Shown: positions 1 through 8,757 of the stretch, piece by piece
Numbering within the stretch: position 1 is the stretch's first letter
How the letters are laid out: every line of letters starts with the position of its first letter
Assembly (NCBI GenBank): GCA_046594885.1
Contig: JBKJRD010000015.1
Span: forward strand, 1 to 22,946
Length of the DNA: 22,946 nt
From: Methylotenera_A sp046594885
Lineage (GTDB): Bacteria > Pseudomonadota > Gammaproteobacteria > Burkholderiales > Methylophilaceae
Direction of reading: 5' to 3'
Position numbers and translations under genes: made by a program
The notes under the pieces: generated by a model
Told to the model about the DNA's origin: nothing
Databases searched by the model: none
The model's input: the letters and a program-made list of their open reading frames with translations, nothing else

Positions 1-1298
1 GGCACATTGTGCAATTGCCACAAGTAGAAGCCGCACTGGTGGCGCTTAATCCTGAAAATGGCGCAATCAGTGCATTAGTAGGCGGTTTTGATTTTAACAA
101 AAATAAATTTAACCATGCAACACAGGCTTGGCGCCAACCTGGATCAAGCTTTAAACCATTTATTTATTCGGCAGCGTTAGAAAAAGGTTTAACACCAGCT
201 ACTATTGTTCAAGACGCACCTTTTTCCATGACAGCAGAAGAAGTGGGTAGCAAAAAAGCATGGCAACCTAAAAATTATGATGGCAAATACAGTGGGCCAA
301 TGCGCTTGCGTACGGCGCTAACTAAATCAAAAAACATGGTTTCTATTCGTGTGATGGATCAGATAGGTGTGCGCTACGCACAAGACTACATTACAAAATT
401 TGGCTTTTCACGCAAAGACCATCCAGCCTATCTCACGATGGCGCTGGGTGCGGGCTCAGTTACGGCGTGGGGAATGGCGAGTGGATACGCAGTTTTTGCA
501 AATGGTGGTTTTCGTGTTAAACCGCATTTAATCAGTAAAATTACCGATAGCAAAGGTAATATTATTGAACAAATTCGCTATCCACGCGCCAATAAAGATG
601 CACCAAGAGTCATTGACGGACGCAATGCTTTTTTAATGTCTTCGATGATGCGTGATGTGGTGCAAAGAGGCACTGCAACCAAAGCCAGACAGTTAGGCCG
701 CAACGATTTGGCGGGTAAAACCGGTACAACCAATAATCAAGTGGATGCTTGGTTTGCTGGGTATAACCCAAGACAAGTTGCAATTGCCTGGATTGGATAT
801 GATCAACCACGTTCGCTGGGGCGCGATGAGACAGGTGGAAGAGCTGCTTTGCCGATTTGGATAAGCTATATGGCTACTGCTTTAAAAGGCATGCCAGAAA
901 AGCCAGTTTTTGTGCCGGACGGCGTGATGATGCTCAGAGTTGATGCGTATACTGGTGTGCTTATTGATCAGGATGCAGACGGAATTGACGAATATTTTTA
1001 TCAAGAAAATCCGCCGCCATCAGCCCCAATAGCATTGCCACCGATGCAAGAAGCTGATGAACCCTACTTTTCAGACAGTTTGATTGATAATCCATTACAA
1101 TCGCCGCCTGCACAAGTGCCACAGCAGCCATCGCCTGCACCAGCCAATAGCCAGCTAAATAACACTAACCTTATTGAGGCGCCAAATCGCGCTAGTAATG
1201 CAGCAGGCAGTAATGCTGCAAAGCCGCCGCCAAAACCTAACAAAACGCGAAATAACACCGACTCTGCTTCGCATATATTGAATCCATCAGGCTACTAA
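1..1298 (+). CDS. mrcA: Penicillin-binding protein 1A, C-terminal part (5' end outside window)
   Basis: This is the transpeptidase end of a class A bifunctional penicillin-binding protein, which cross-links peptidoglycan in the periplasm. The reading frame is open from the first bases, so the glycosyltransferase half and the true start lie to the left. Counting from the GTG at position 9, the catalytic SxxK tetrad (SSFK) is at residues 46-49, SKN at 107-109 and KTGT at 237-240, so all three penicillin-binding motifs are intact. The surrounding text (ATQAWRQPGSSFKPFIYSAA) is typical of PBP1A/PonA. After about residue 335 the protein continues into a low-complexity tail rich in Pro, Ala, Asn and Gln that lacks family motifs and is probably disordered. 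The next gene starts 8 bases after the stop, which suggests co-transcription. PonA would be an equally good name. Confidence 0.95.
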   Translation, partial: HIVQLPQVEAALVALNPENGAISALVGGFDFNKNKFNHATQAWRQPGSSFKPFIYSAALEKGLTPATIVQDAPFSMTAEEVGSKKAWQPKNYDGKYSGPMRLRTALTKSKNMVSIRVMDQIGVRYAQDYITKFGFSRKDHPAYLTMALGAGSVTAWGMASGYAVFANGGFRVKPHLISKITDSKGNIIEQIRYPRANKDAPRVIDGRNAFLMSSMMRDVVQRGTATKARQLGRNDLAGKTGTTNNQVDAWFAGYNPRQVAIAWIGYDQPRSLGRDETGGRAALPIWISYMATALKGMPEKPVFVPDGVMMLRVDAYTGVLIDQDADGIDEYFYQENPPPSAPIALPPMQEADEPYFSDSLIDNPLQSPPAQVPQQPSPAPANSQLNNTNLIEAPNRASNAAGSNAAKPPPKPNKTRNNTDSASHILNPSGY

Positions 1299-1306
1299 TA
1301 TTTTTT

Positions 1307-1930
1307 ATGACGCGCGAAAATCAAGAACATATTCGGCAGATGATTGCCCAGCAAGCTGCGCGCATGATGGCAGAAGATGGCATTAATGACTTTGCTTACG
1401 CCAAGAAAAAGGCGGGTAAGCAGTTGGGCATTAGCGAAAATAGTGTTTTACCTACCAATGCCGAAGTCGAAGAAGAAATCAGGCTTTATCATGAAATTTA
1501 TAATGCAGATGAACAGCCGCTAGAGCTAGAAAAACTGCGCAAAGCGGCATTGATCACCATGCAAGTTTTTGCGCGTTTTAATCCGCACTTAACAGGTAGT
1601 GTATTGGATGGTACGGCAGGAAAGTTTGCGCAAACCAATATTCATTTATTTGCCGATAGCGCAAAAGAAGTAGAAATGTTTTTGCTGAATATGCAAATTC
1701 CGTTTGAGAGCAGCGAAAAATCGTATCGATTATCGGATAAACCCAGCAAGGATAAAAAAGATAAAGTGCGTAAAAGCGTGCCAGTTTTTACCCTAGAAAC
1801 AGCGCTTGGCGTGCAAAAATTGAGTGTGTTTGATGTAGACGATTTACGTATCGCCACCAAGAAAACCAGTGATGGTGCCAATGCAGAGCGAATGGATATG
1901 ACTGCATTACAGACGTTAATTGCGTGTTAA
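1307..1930 (+). CDS. Conserved hypothetical protein, possible degenerate nucleotidyltransferase-like fold
   Basis: I do not recognise a named family with confidence. The 207-residue product has no signal peptide or membrane segment and is probably cytoplasmic. An N-terminal helical part (residues 1-90) contains QQAARMMAEDGINDFAYAKK. The most family-like part is at about 80-130: FNPHLTGSVLDGTAGKF, then IHLFADSAKEVE. The GS followed by a strand ending in an acidic residue resembles the start of a nucleotidyltransferase (MNT-type) domain, but the usual Asp-x-Asp pair is not visible, so an enzymatic role is doubtful. A Lys-rich stretch lies at 144-156. The gene begins 8 bases after the PBP1A stop and has no good ribosome binding site, which fits translational coupling or a wrong start; another ATG lies at codon 12. 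It ends facing hemB. Confidence 0.7.
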   Translation: MTRENQEHIRQMIAQQAARMMAEDGINDFAYAKKKAGKQLGISENSVLPTNAEVEEEIRLYHEIYNADEQPLELEKLRKAALITMQVFARFNPHLTGSVLDGTAGKFAQTNIHLFADSAKEVEMFLLNMQIPFESSEKSYRLSDKPSKDKKDKVRKSVPVFTLETALGVQKLSVFDVDDLRIATKKTSDGANAERMDMTALQTLIAC

Positions 1931-2008
1931 TTATTTGAATTTGCTGCCATTTATAGGGTTAAGTTTGGTAGTAAGCGCTTTTTTAGACGACTTAACGCTC
2001 AAAAGCAC

Positions 2009-2998
2009 TTAACTTTTTAACCACTTTGCTACATCCATGGCAAAATACGTCAAAATTGCATCCGCACCTGCGCGTTTAAACGCTAATAAACTTTCTAATA
2101 CACATGCGCGTTCATCTAACCAGCCATTTTGCGCCGCCGCTTTGAGCATGGCATATTCGCCACTGACTTGATAAGCAAATGTGGGCACGCCAAATGTATC
2201 TTTCACGCGGCGCACAATATCCAAATACGGCATGCCCGGTTTGACCATCACCATATCTGCGCCCTCAGAAATATCCAGCGCAACTTCATTCATGGCTTCA
2301 TTTGAATTGGCAGGATCCATTTGATACGTATATTTATTGCCTGTGCCTAAGTTGCCAGCTGAACCTACCGCATCGCGAAACGGGCCATAAAAAGCCGATG
2401 CATATTTGGCAGAATATGCCAAAATTTTGGTATGAATATTGTGCGTGCTTTCCAGCGCATCACGGATCTGTCCAACGCGGCCATCCATCATGTCGCTGGG
2501 CGCCACAATATCGGCACCCGCTTGCGCGTGCGAAATGGCTTGCTTAACCAAAACTTCTATCGTTTCATCATTCAATACATAACCAGCCGCATCAATCAAG
2601 CCATCTTGGCCATGCGTGGTGTAAGGATCTAAGGCCACATCCGTCATAATGCCCAACTGCGGATATTGGGCTTTTAACGCTTTGACTGCACGTTGCAACA
2701 AGCCATTTTCGTTAAACGCTTCTGCAGCATCTAAGCTTTTAAATTTCACGTCCACTACTGGAAAAAGTGCTAATAATGGAATGCCAAGTGCCACACATTC
2801 GCCTGCAGTTTTGAGTAATACATCAATACTTTGGCGCTTAACCCCTGGCATTGAGCTCACTTCTTCTACGCGATTTTCGCCATCCAGCACAAATACAGGG
2901 TAGATTAAATCATTGGTAGTGAGCACATTTTCGCGCATTAAACGCCGCGAAAACTCATCTTTGCGCATGCGGCGTGGGCGAGAATAGGGATAGCTCAT
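2009..2998 (-). CDS. hemB: Delta-aminolevulinic acid dehydratase (porphobilinogen synthase)
   Basis: The enzyme condenses two 5-aminolevulinate molecules to porphobilinogen, the second committed step of tetrapyrrole synthesis, in the cytoplasm. At 329 residues it has normal family length. The two Schiff-base lysines are at K198 (ILAYSAKYAS) and K253 (MVMVKPGMPYLD). In the metal-binding loop, VALDPYTTHGQDG (121-133), aspartates stand where zinc enzymes have cysteines. This marks the Mg-dependent, Pseudomonas-type class (family knowledge). The ATG is preceded by AAGGA at good spacing. hemB lies 80 bases downstream of trpC on the same strand, so it may share the transcript or have its own promoter. 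The hemA gene, which acts upstream in the same pathway, is about 9 kb away in this window. Confidence 0.97.
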   Translation of the reverse strand: MSYPYSRPRRMRKDEFSRRLMRENVLTTNDLIYPVFVLDGENRVEEVSSMPGVKRQSIDVLLKTAGECVALGIPLLALFPVVDVKFKSLDAAEAFNENGLLQRAVKALKAQYPQLGIMTDVALDPYTTHGQDGLIDAAGYVLNDETIEVLVKQAISHAQAGADIVAPSDMMDGRVGQIRDALESTHNIHTKILAYSAKYASAFYGPFRDAVGSAGNLGTGNKYTYQMDPANSNEAMNEVALDISEGADMVMVKPGMPYLDIVRRVKDTFGVPTFAYQVSGEYAMLKAAAQNGWLDERACVLESLLAFKRAGADAILTYFAMDVAKWLKS

Positions 2999-3078
2999 AT
3001 TGAATCCTTCTATTTAGACTTGTGCTTGTTCATTCAAAGTAGTACTTAACCCAATTAAAACATCCAATTTTGACAATT

Positions 3079-3867
3079 TTAAGCAAATACTTTTGCCAAC
3101 TCAGCGCCAGGGTCAATTTGTCGCATAAACGCCTCGCCCACTAAAAATGTATGCACGTGATTATCACGCATTAATTTGACATCGTCAGCGCTAAAAATGC
3201 CTGATTCAGTCACCACAATACGGTCTTCTGGTAGCTTATCCAGCAAGTCTAGCGTGGTCTGCAAAGTAACATCAAAGGTGCGTAAATTGCGGTTATTAAT
3301 ACCAACTAGTGGCGTTTCTAGTTGCAAAGCTAACTCCAATTCGTCACCATCATGCACCTCTACCAACACAGCCATATCCAATTCATGCGCAACCTTTTCA
3401 AGCGCACGCATCTGGCTTAATTCAAGCGCAGCCACAATAAGCAAAATACAATCGGCTCCCATTGCGCGTGCTTCATATACTTGATAGGCATCAATCATGA
3501 AGTCTTTTCGCAACACAGGCAAACTGCAAGCCGCACGCGCTAGTTTTAAATAGTCACTACTACCTTGAAAATATTCATTGTCAGTGAGTACTGACAAACA
3601 AGCAGCGCCGCCATTCTCATAACTTTCAGCAATTTCTGCTGGATCAAAATTGGCGCGAATCACGCCTTTAGATGGGCTGGCCTTTTTAATTTCGGCAATC
3701 ACAGCAGCGTTGCCTGCTGCCATTTTTGCGCGAATGGCACCTAAAAAATCACGCGGCTTAGTTTGGGCTAAAGCAAGCTGGCGCATTTTATCTTGGCTAG
3801 TAACTGCTTTTGCCGTTGCAACTTCCACTATTTTGGTCGCTAAAATTGTATTTAAAATATCACGCAT
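3079..3867 (-). CDS. trpC: Indole-3-glycerol phosphate synthase
   Basis: The enzyme closes the ring of carboxyphenylamino-deoxyribulose phosphate to indole-3-glycerol phosphate in tryptophan synthesis. The 262 residues form a single TIM barrel, so this is the monofunctional form without a fused TrpF domain. The N-terminal MRDILNTILATKIVEVA is typical. Visible motifs are AEIKKASPSKG (58-68, with E59 and K61), LRKDF (119-123, K121), LVEVH (168-172, E170), GINNRNL (189-195) and TESGI (220-224), which supply the expected catalytic and phosphate-binding residues. It is the last trp gene of the cluster. It follows the DUF3465 gene with a 28-base gap and has no obvious ribosome binding site. No trpF, trpB or trpA follows. 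Confidence 0.96.
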   Translation of the reverse strand: MRDILNTILATKIVEVATAKAVTSQDKMRQLALAQTKPRDFLGAIRAKMAAGNAAVIAEIKKASPSKGVIRANFDPAEIAESYENGGAACLSVLTDNEYFQGSSDYLKLARAACSLPVLRKDFMIDAYQVYEARAMGADCILLIVAALELSQMRALEKVAHELDMAVLVEVHDGDELELALQLETPLVGINNRNLRTFDVTLQTTLDLLDKLPEDRIVVTESGIFSADDVKLMRDNHVHTFLVGEAFMRQIDPGAELAKVFA

Positions 3868-3895
3868 ATAAAAAAATAACTATGGATTAAAAAAT

Positions 3896-4456
3896 CTATT
3901 GATAAGTGTTGCCATTATGTTTAATCCAGCCGCCAAAATGGCCGCCTTGCGGGTCGCGATGTGTCCAATGCACGATGCCACCTTTTGGGTTATACACATA
4001 TTCACCGCGAAAGTGAATGAAATCGCCCACTTGAATGCTATCAATGCGCGGTGCCAAATCTATATTGTGCGCAAAGAGTAAGGTTTGCCCGCTACTGACT
4101 TTGACTAAAAATTTTTGGTGGCGCGAGCCATGATGATCATCCGCCAAAATTTTAATCACTTTACCGCTATCTTCCACCTGAACATCACTGATTTTAGCTA
4201 AAAATAACGCGTTAACTCCACGCAAATTCGGTTCGGTTAATCTAGTTTTATTTGAATCTATTTTTGTTAACTTTAGCTTAATTAAATCTGAAGAGCGATC
4301 ACTTAACGATTTTAACGACAATGTTTGCGTTTGCGATTTAACCGCTGTAGCTGATTGTTTGCCATTACCATTGTTAAAAGGTTGCTCACTTTGTGAGCAA
4401 GCACTTACTAACAATAACACTGCTAACATTAAACTTTTGATGGCATGAAATGACAT
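3896..4456 (-). CDS. DUF3465 domain lipoprotein
   Basis: This is a small secreted protein of unknown function. I chose the ATG at 4456 (186 residues) because AAGGCGG sits just upstream and the start then follows the trpD stop by one base. An upstream ATG at 4477 would add seven residues and overlap trpD. The N-terminus is a lipoprotein signal: a short basic stretch, a hydrophobic core and the lipobox VSAC with Cys at residue 20, so the mature protein is probably membrane anchored. The C-terminal half matches my memory of DUF3465: ILADDHHGSRHQKFLVK, then a repeat-free beta-rich part with VGDFIHFRGEYVYNPKGG and a final HWTHRDPQGGHFGGWI. The family is often described as an OB-like fold of unknown role. 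Nothing in it suggests tryptophan metabolism, although it is tightly packed inside the trp cluster. Confidence 0.85.
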   Translation of the reverse strand: MSFHAIKSLMLAVLLLVSACSQSEQPFNNGNGKQSATAVKSQTQTLSLKSLSDRSSDLIKLKLTKIDSNKTRLTEPNLRGVNALFLAKISDVQVEDSGKVIKILADDHHGSRHQKFLVKVSSGQTLLFAHNIDLAPRIDSIQVGDFIHFRGEYVYNPKGGIVHWTHRDPQGGHFGGWIKHNGNTYQ

Positions 4457-4457
4457 A

Positions 4458-5486
4458 TTAAACCGCCTTAAGCGCATTTAGTTTAGCTAATGCTTCGCCG
4501 CTATCAATTACTATAGCGGCTTTTTCGATGCCCGCTTGTAAGTTAACCGCTAATCCAGCCACATAAATTGCCGCGCCTGCGTTCATTAATACAATGTCTC
4601 TTGCTGCAACGTTTTTACCCTCTTTTTGAGCGTTAAGTACCCCTAAAATCATGGCTTTAGATTCATCTGCATTTTGTACTTGTATGCTTTTTAAATCGTG
4701 CAGGCTTAACCCAAATTGCGCTGGGTTAATTTTATATTGGCTTATTTTTCCGTTTTTAAGTTCTGCTACAAACGTATCGCCTGTGAACGAGATTTCATCC
4801 ATGCCATCACAGCCATGCACTACTAACACATGTTCTGAACCTAAATTTTGCAGCACTTTTGCCAGCGTTAAGGTTAACTCTTGTTTAAAAACGCCCATGA
4901 CTTGCCGTTTTGCGTTGGCGGGGTTGGTCAGCGGGCCAAGTAAATTAAACAGGGTGCGTACGCCTAACTCACGCCTCACAGGCGCTGCGTGCCTCATTGC
5001 GCTGTGGTGGTTGGGCGCAAACATAAAACCAATACCGATTGTATTCACGCAGTTAGCAACTTGCTCAGGCGTTAAGTTTACATTGACGCCAAGTGCCTCT
5101 AACACGTCGGCACTGCCACAGGTGGATGAAACCGAACGCCCGCCGTGTTTGGCGACTTTTGCGCCAGCGGCGGCGGCTACAAAAGCCGAAACTGTAGACA
5201 CATTAAAGGTTTGAATGCCATCGCCACCCGTGCCGCAGGTATCAACTAAATGCGTATCGTCAACAATATCTACCTTAGTAGATAGCGAACGCATGACGGT
5301 TGCAGCGGCGGTTATTTCATCCACGCTTTCGCCTTTGATGCGCAAAGCGATTAAAAAACCTGCAATTTGTGCAGGTGTGAGCTCGCTTTGCATCACTTGC
5401 TGCATGATACTTAACATCTCAAAATGGCTTAAATCTTGACCTGCTAATAGCTGTTCAAGTGCTGACTTATAAGTGATTAACGACAT
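4458..5486 (-). CDS. trpD: Anthranilate phosphoribosyltransferase
   Basis: The enzyme transfers phosphoribose from PRPP to anthranilate, the second step of the tryptophan branch. At 342 residues it has normal length. The PRPP-binding loop is VDTCGTGGDGIQTFNVST (81-98). The second conserved segment is KHGGRSVSSTCGSADVLEAL (113-132), and NPANAKRQVMGVF follows further on. TrpG ends only 5 bases upstream of this start, and the DUF3465 gene starts 1 base after this stop, so translation of all three is probably coupled. There is no fused TrpG domain. No missing residue was noticed. Confidence 0.97.
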   Translation of the reverse strand: MSLITYKSALEQLLAGQDLSHFEMLSIMQQVMQSELTPAQIAGFLIALRIKGESVDEITAAATVMRSLSTKVDIVDDTHLVDTCGTGGDGIQTFNVSTVSAFVAAAAGAKVAKHGGRSVSSTCGSADVLEALGVNVNLTPEQVANCVNTIGIGFMFAPNHHSAMRHAAPVRRELGVRTLFNLLGPLTNPANAKRQVMGVFKQELTLTLAKVLQNLGSEHVLVVHGCDGMDEISFTGDTFVAELKNGKISQYKINPAQFGLSLHDLKSIQVQNADESKAMILGVLNAQKEGKNVAARDIVLMNAGAAIYVAGLAVNLQAGIEKAAIVIDSGEALAKLNALKAV

Positions 5487-5491
5487 CGCAC

Positions 5492-6058
5492 TTAATATGC
5501 CTTCAAAAAATTATTGAGCAAGGCATGGCCGTGCTCAGTTAATACCGATTCAGGATGAAACTGCACGCCCTCTATGGGCAACGTTTTATGCTTAACCCCC
5601 ATAATCTCACCATCATCTGTCCATGCGGTAATCTCTAGGCAATCGGGTAGGCTTGCACGCTCAATGACCAATGAATGGTAGCGCGTAGCGATGTAAGGAT
5701 TAGGTAAATCTTTAAATACGCCAGTATTGGTATGATGAATGAGTGAAGTTTTACCGTGCATTAATGTTTTGGCTTTAATAATATGCCCGCCAAACGCTTG
5801 GCCTATACTTTGATGCCCCAAACAAACGCCGAGCAATGGAATTTTGCCTGCAAATTCATGAATCAGAGGCACGCTAATGCCCGCCTCGTTTGGGGTGCAG
5901 GGGCCAGGTGAAATGACAATATGGCGCGGATTCAAAGCTTTCACCATCGCCAAATCTATTTCATCATTACGATACACTTTTACTTCTTGTCCTAACTCAC
6001 CTAAATATTGAACGAGGTTATAGGTAAAAGAATCGTAGTTGTCTATCATCAATAACAT
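5492..6058 (-). CDS. trpG: Anthranilate synthase component II (glutamine amidotransferase)
   Basis: This subunit hydrolyses glutamine and passes ammonia to TrpE for anthranilate synthesis. The protein is a class I amidotransferase of 188 residues. The nucleophile is C79 in LLGVCLGHQSIG, with the triad completed by H168 and E170 in VQFHPESV. The oxyanion segment ISPGPCTPNEAG is at 49-60. The same subunit may also serve 4-aminobenzoate synthesis (PabA role), which is common when only one copy exists; this cannot be decided here. It follows the frameshifted cyclic-di-GMP gene by 61 bases and precedes trpD by 5 bases. Confidence 0.96.
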   Translation of the reverse strand: MLLMIDNYDSFTYNLVQYLGELGQEVKVYRNDEIDLAMVKALNPRHIVISPGPCTPNEAGISVPLIHEFAGKIPLLGVCLGHQSIGQAFGGHIIKAKTLMHGKTSLIHHTNTGVFKDLPNPYIATRYHSLVIERASLPDCLEITAWTDDGEIMGVKHKTLPIEGVQFHPESVLTEHGHALLNNFLKAY

Positions 6059-6119
6059 ATGGATTGCATCATTCTCTCAATATTCATTGAGTCTTAATAA
6101 GCTATTTATATAAATTACT

Positions 6120-6575
6120 TTACTGCAGCAGTTTTTCAAAACGAAAAGCCGAAATAGGCCTGCTAAAATAAAAACCTTGAAAATAAAGGCAACCAAATTT
6201 TTTCAACTGTTCAAACTGCTCAATATGCTCAATGCCTTCGGCAACAATATTGCATTGAATGGTTTGACCAATCGCCAATATCATTTGGACAATGGCAGCA
6301 TCATTCGAGTCTGTCAGCATATCGTTGACGAAAGACCGGTCAATTTTAATCTGTGTAACAGGTAGTTTTTTCAGATAAAGCAAAGAAGAATTACCCATAC
6401 CAAAATCATCCAACGCAATTCTAACGCCAATTTCTTTTAGCAGATGCATTTTGTTAATCACATCATCAATGTTGTCAATAGCAGCAGTTTCGGTTAATTC
6501 TAGCTTTAAATAATCAGGGTTAATGCCTGTATTACTGATAATTTCGCGTAGCTCTTGCACAAAATTGATGTACAA
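6120..6575 (-). pseudogene. C-terminal EAL half of the cyclic-di-GMP gene, out of frame
   Basis: This is the second half of the EAL phosphodiesterase domain that begins in the upstream reading frame. Read from a TTG at 6575 it has 151 residues and no plausible ribosome binding site, so it is unlikely to be an independent gene. It contains LELTET, the metal-binding pair DDFGMGNSS (D56, D57), IKIDRSF (K77), VAEGIE (E113) and YFQGFYFSRPI. Every EAL catalytic residue expected downstream of the Asn motif is present. Conservation across the break argues for a recent frameshift or a base-calling error. Restoring one T (an A on the plus strand) in the run at 6574-6577 joins the frames as KQF-LYINFVQEL, which gives exactly the usual EAL spacing. 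Confidence 0.85.
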
Positions 6576-8713
6576 AATTGTTTTGCGCTAATGTTAACCG
6601 ATACCCTGATTTTACTTAAGTTAGGCGTACTTTCCCATATTTTTATCTGTTTGCAAGCTTGATTGAGTACCCAAAAACCCATTTTTATAATCAGATTATT
6701 TTTTTCAGCAATTGGAATAAATTCTTCAGGATTAATCAACCCCAGTGTTGGGTGCGACCATCTTAATAACACTTCTGCACCCACAATTTCTTGCGCTGTA
6801 TTGACGATGCTTTGATATTGCAAATAAAACTCTTCGTTTTGTAACGCAATATGCAATGCAGATTCAAGCGTAAAATGACGTTCTAAATTGCCTTTTGTCT
6901 GCTCGTCATAAAACCTGAACGTATTGCGGCCAGCCGCTTTGGCTTCGTACATGGCAATATCCGCATGGCGTAAATGATCTTCAAAACCCAACTCATCGTT
7001 ATTGAATAAGGCAATACCTAAGCTTGCGGAGGTATTAAATTCAAATACATCCAATTGATAACTTTTATTCAGTTCTGACAATAGTTTTTGCGCCACTTCG
7101 GTGGCTTGGCTATAAGCAATATTGGCTAAATTATCCAGATTTTCGATAATCAGCACAAACTCATCGCCGCTGAGACGCGCAACTGTGTCTCCCGCCCTAA
7201 CGCTTTGTTGAATTCTTTTGGCCACTTCAACCAGCAGGCGGTCTCCCGCATCATGACCTTTGGTGTCGTTGAGTAGTTTAAAGTTGTCTAAATCGGCAAA
7301 TATCAGTGCGCAATGCATTTTTGAGCGTTTGCTGCTGATAGATGCATGCTTGAAACGATCCACTAATAAACGTCGATTCGGCAAATTAGTTAAGGTGTCG
7401 TAGTAAGCAAAATTTTCAATTTCTTGCTGGGCTTTTTTTTGTTGCGAAATATCGCGTATAAATCCAGTCACTAAAGTGTTACCGTCTTCTTTAAGCGATG
7501 TAATGGTTAACTCTACTGGAAACTCTGAACCATCTGCGTGCATGGCAGTTAACTCCAAGCGACGATCAAAAATATGTTTTTTGCCAGTTAATACAAACTC
7601 TTGGTGCTTGGTGTCATGCGCATGACGTAACGATGGTGGGATAATCACTTCGGCCAGCGATTTACCAACCACTTGCTGTTTGCTGTAACCAAAAATCCGC
7701 TCGGCGGCAGGGTTAAATTCGACTAGCGCGCCTTTGTCGTCTATGGTGACAATGCCATCTAAGGCGCCGTTAATAACCGCGCGCAATTTTTTGTCGTTAC
7801 TGCGTAGGGCCGCTTCTGCTAAATTTCGCTCTGATTGCAGCATGGCAACCAACAGCATAACAACTACTAAAGTCACCATAAACATCCACAGTGAAAAAAT
7901 ACCTTCACCAACATTATTGCCATAAAAAGAGCCATAACCGTAAGAAGCAACCCACACGCTAAGCAGCGACAAAATAATCACCGCCAGCGAGCCACCGACA
8001 ATGCCAAAGCTCATGGCTGCCCAAACCATCGCCGGTAGAATCAAAAATATGGACAGCATAAATTGATTGCTTAAATTAGGCACCATGGCAGAAATGGCAA
8101 GTTCGCAAACGATAAACAAAATCAACCAAGCCATGAGTTGATTAAATTGCTGGGCGTTAATCTGCAAGCTTTTTTTGCTGATATTTAATACCAGCGGCAA
8201 GGCGAGCAAAATACCAACTGTGTCACCCGCCCACCACACCAGCCAAATTCTAGTGAGTTGATTATCTGCTATTAAGTTATTGAAATATAAAGTTAATGTA
8301 CCGCCTGTGGCAGAAACCAGCATGCCAATCATCGCCATGCCCAACATTAGCGCAATATCACGCTGCTTGATAAGCGCATGATTAAATTTGAATTTTTGCA
8401 ATAAAAAAGTGGTTAAGTAGGGTGCTAAAGTATTGCCAATTGCAATACTAATTGCGCTAAAAAAGCTTAAATCAGCAGAAAAGTTAACGAGGAAAGCCGC
8501 TAAAAAAATAGCAGGCAAGCTGATATTGCCCCAGCGCATGATTGAGCCAACAGCAATGCCAGTTGGTAGCCAAATTAAGGTCACAACTGACTCTTTGTAC
8601 TGCACCATCAAGCCTAGTTTGGCTGTTAAAAAATAAGCCAGCGCAACTAGTACAAAAATGCCTGCTTTTGAATGCATATAACTAAATATAGACTTATATT
8701 TATACACAATCAT
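6506..8713 (-). CDS. MASE1-PAS-GGDEF-(EAL) membrane cyclic-di-GMP protein, frameshifted in the EAL domain
   Basis: This is a cyclic-di-GMP turnover protein. Residues 15-295 form a polytopic MASE1 sensor with multiple hydrophobic helices. A PAS domain follows at about 305-425 (GIVTIDDKGALVEFNPAAER). The GGDEF domain is at about 432-600 with SGDEF at 515-519 and an inhibitory RxxD site (RAGD, 506-509) five residues before it. The EAL domain starts near 612, with EVL at 647-649 and VNISAKQF at 706-713. The frame then breaks and a false tail runs to the stop at 6506. The intact protein would have about 864 residues. SGDEF variants can be active cyclases (family knowledge); the truncated form keeps MASE1, PAS and GGDEF. 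It lies between trpE (44-base gap) and trpG (61-base gap), where no such gene is expected. Confidence 0.9.
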   Translation of the reverse strand: MIVYKYKSIFSYMHSKAGIFVLVALAYFLTAKLGLMVQYKESVVTLIWLPTGIAVGSIMRWGNISLPAIFLAAFLVNFSADLSFFSAISIAIGNTLAPYLTTFLLQKFKFNHALIKQRDIALMLGMAMIGMLVSATGGTLTLYFNNLIADNQLTRIWLVWWAGDTVGILLALPLVLNISKKSLQINAQQFNQLMAWLILFIVCELAISAMVPNLSNQFMLSIFLILPAMVWAAMSFGIVGGSLAVIILSLLSVWVASYGYGSFYGNNVGEGIFSLWMFMVTLVVVMLLVAMLQSERNLAEAALRSNDKKLRAVINGALDGIVTIDDKGALVEFNPAAERIFGYSKQQVVGKSLAEVIIPPSLRHAHDTKHQEFVLTGKKHIFDRRLELTAMHADGSEFPVELTITSLKEDGNTLVTGFIRDISQQKKAQQEIENFAYYDTLTNLPNRRLLVDRFKHASISSKRSKMHCALIFADLDNFKLLNDTKGHDAGDRLLVEVAKRIQQSVRAGDTVARLSGDEFVLIIENLDNLANIAYSQATEVAQKLLSELNKSYQLDVFEFNTSASLGIALFNNDELGFEDHLRHADIAMYEAKAAGRNTFRFYDEQTKGNLERHFTLESALHIALQNEEFYLQYQSIVNTAQEIVGAEVLLRWSHPTLGLINPEEFIPIAEKNNLIIKMGFWVLNQACKQIKIWESTPNLSKIRVSVNISAKQFCTSILCKSYAKLSVIQALTLII

Positions 8714-8757
8714 GATTTTGCATTCAATTTTTTTAACAGGTTTAAATGTTGATTGTG

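Noticed and set aside
1958..1996. Terminator between the hypothetical gene and hemB
   Set aside because: Only a 7-base stem with a 25-base loop and no U run directly after it.
4651..5214. 187-codon plus-strand open frame opposite trpD
   Set aside because: It is the antisense shadow of trpD, rich in Ser, Thr and Pro with no recognisable domain or ribosome binding site.
6076..6091. Small hairpin CTCAA/TTGAG before trpG
   Set aside because: Five-base stem, AT-rich, no U run; such stems are common by chance.
6570..6590. Programmed ribosomal frameshift at the EAL break
   Set aside because: The zero-frame codons around CAA TTT TGT do not form an X XXY YYZ slippery heptamer, and no stimulatory hairpin was evident.
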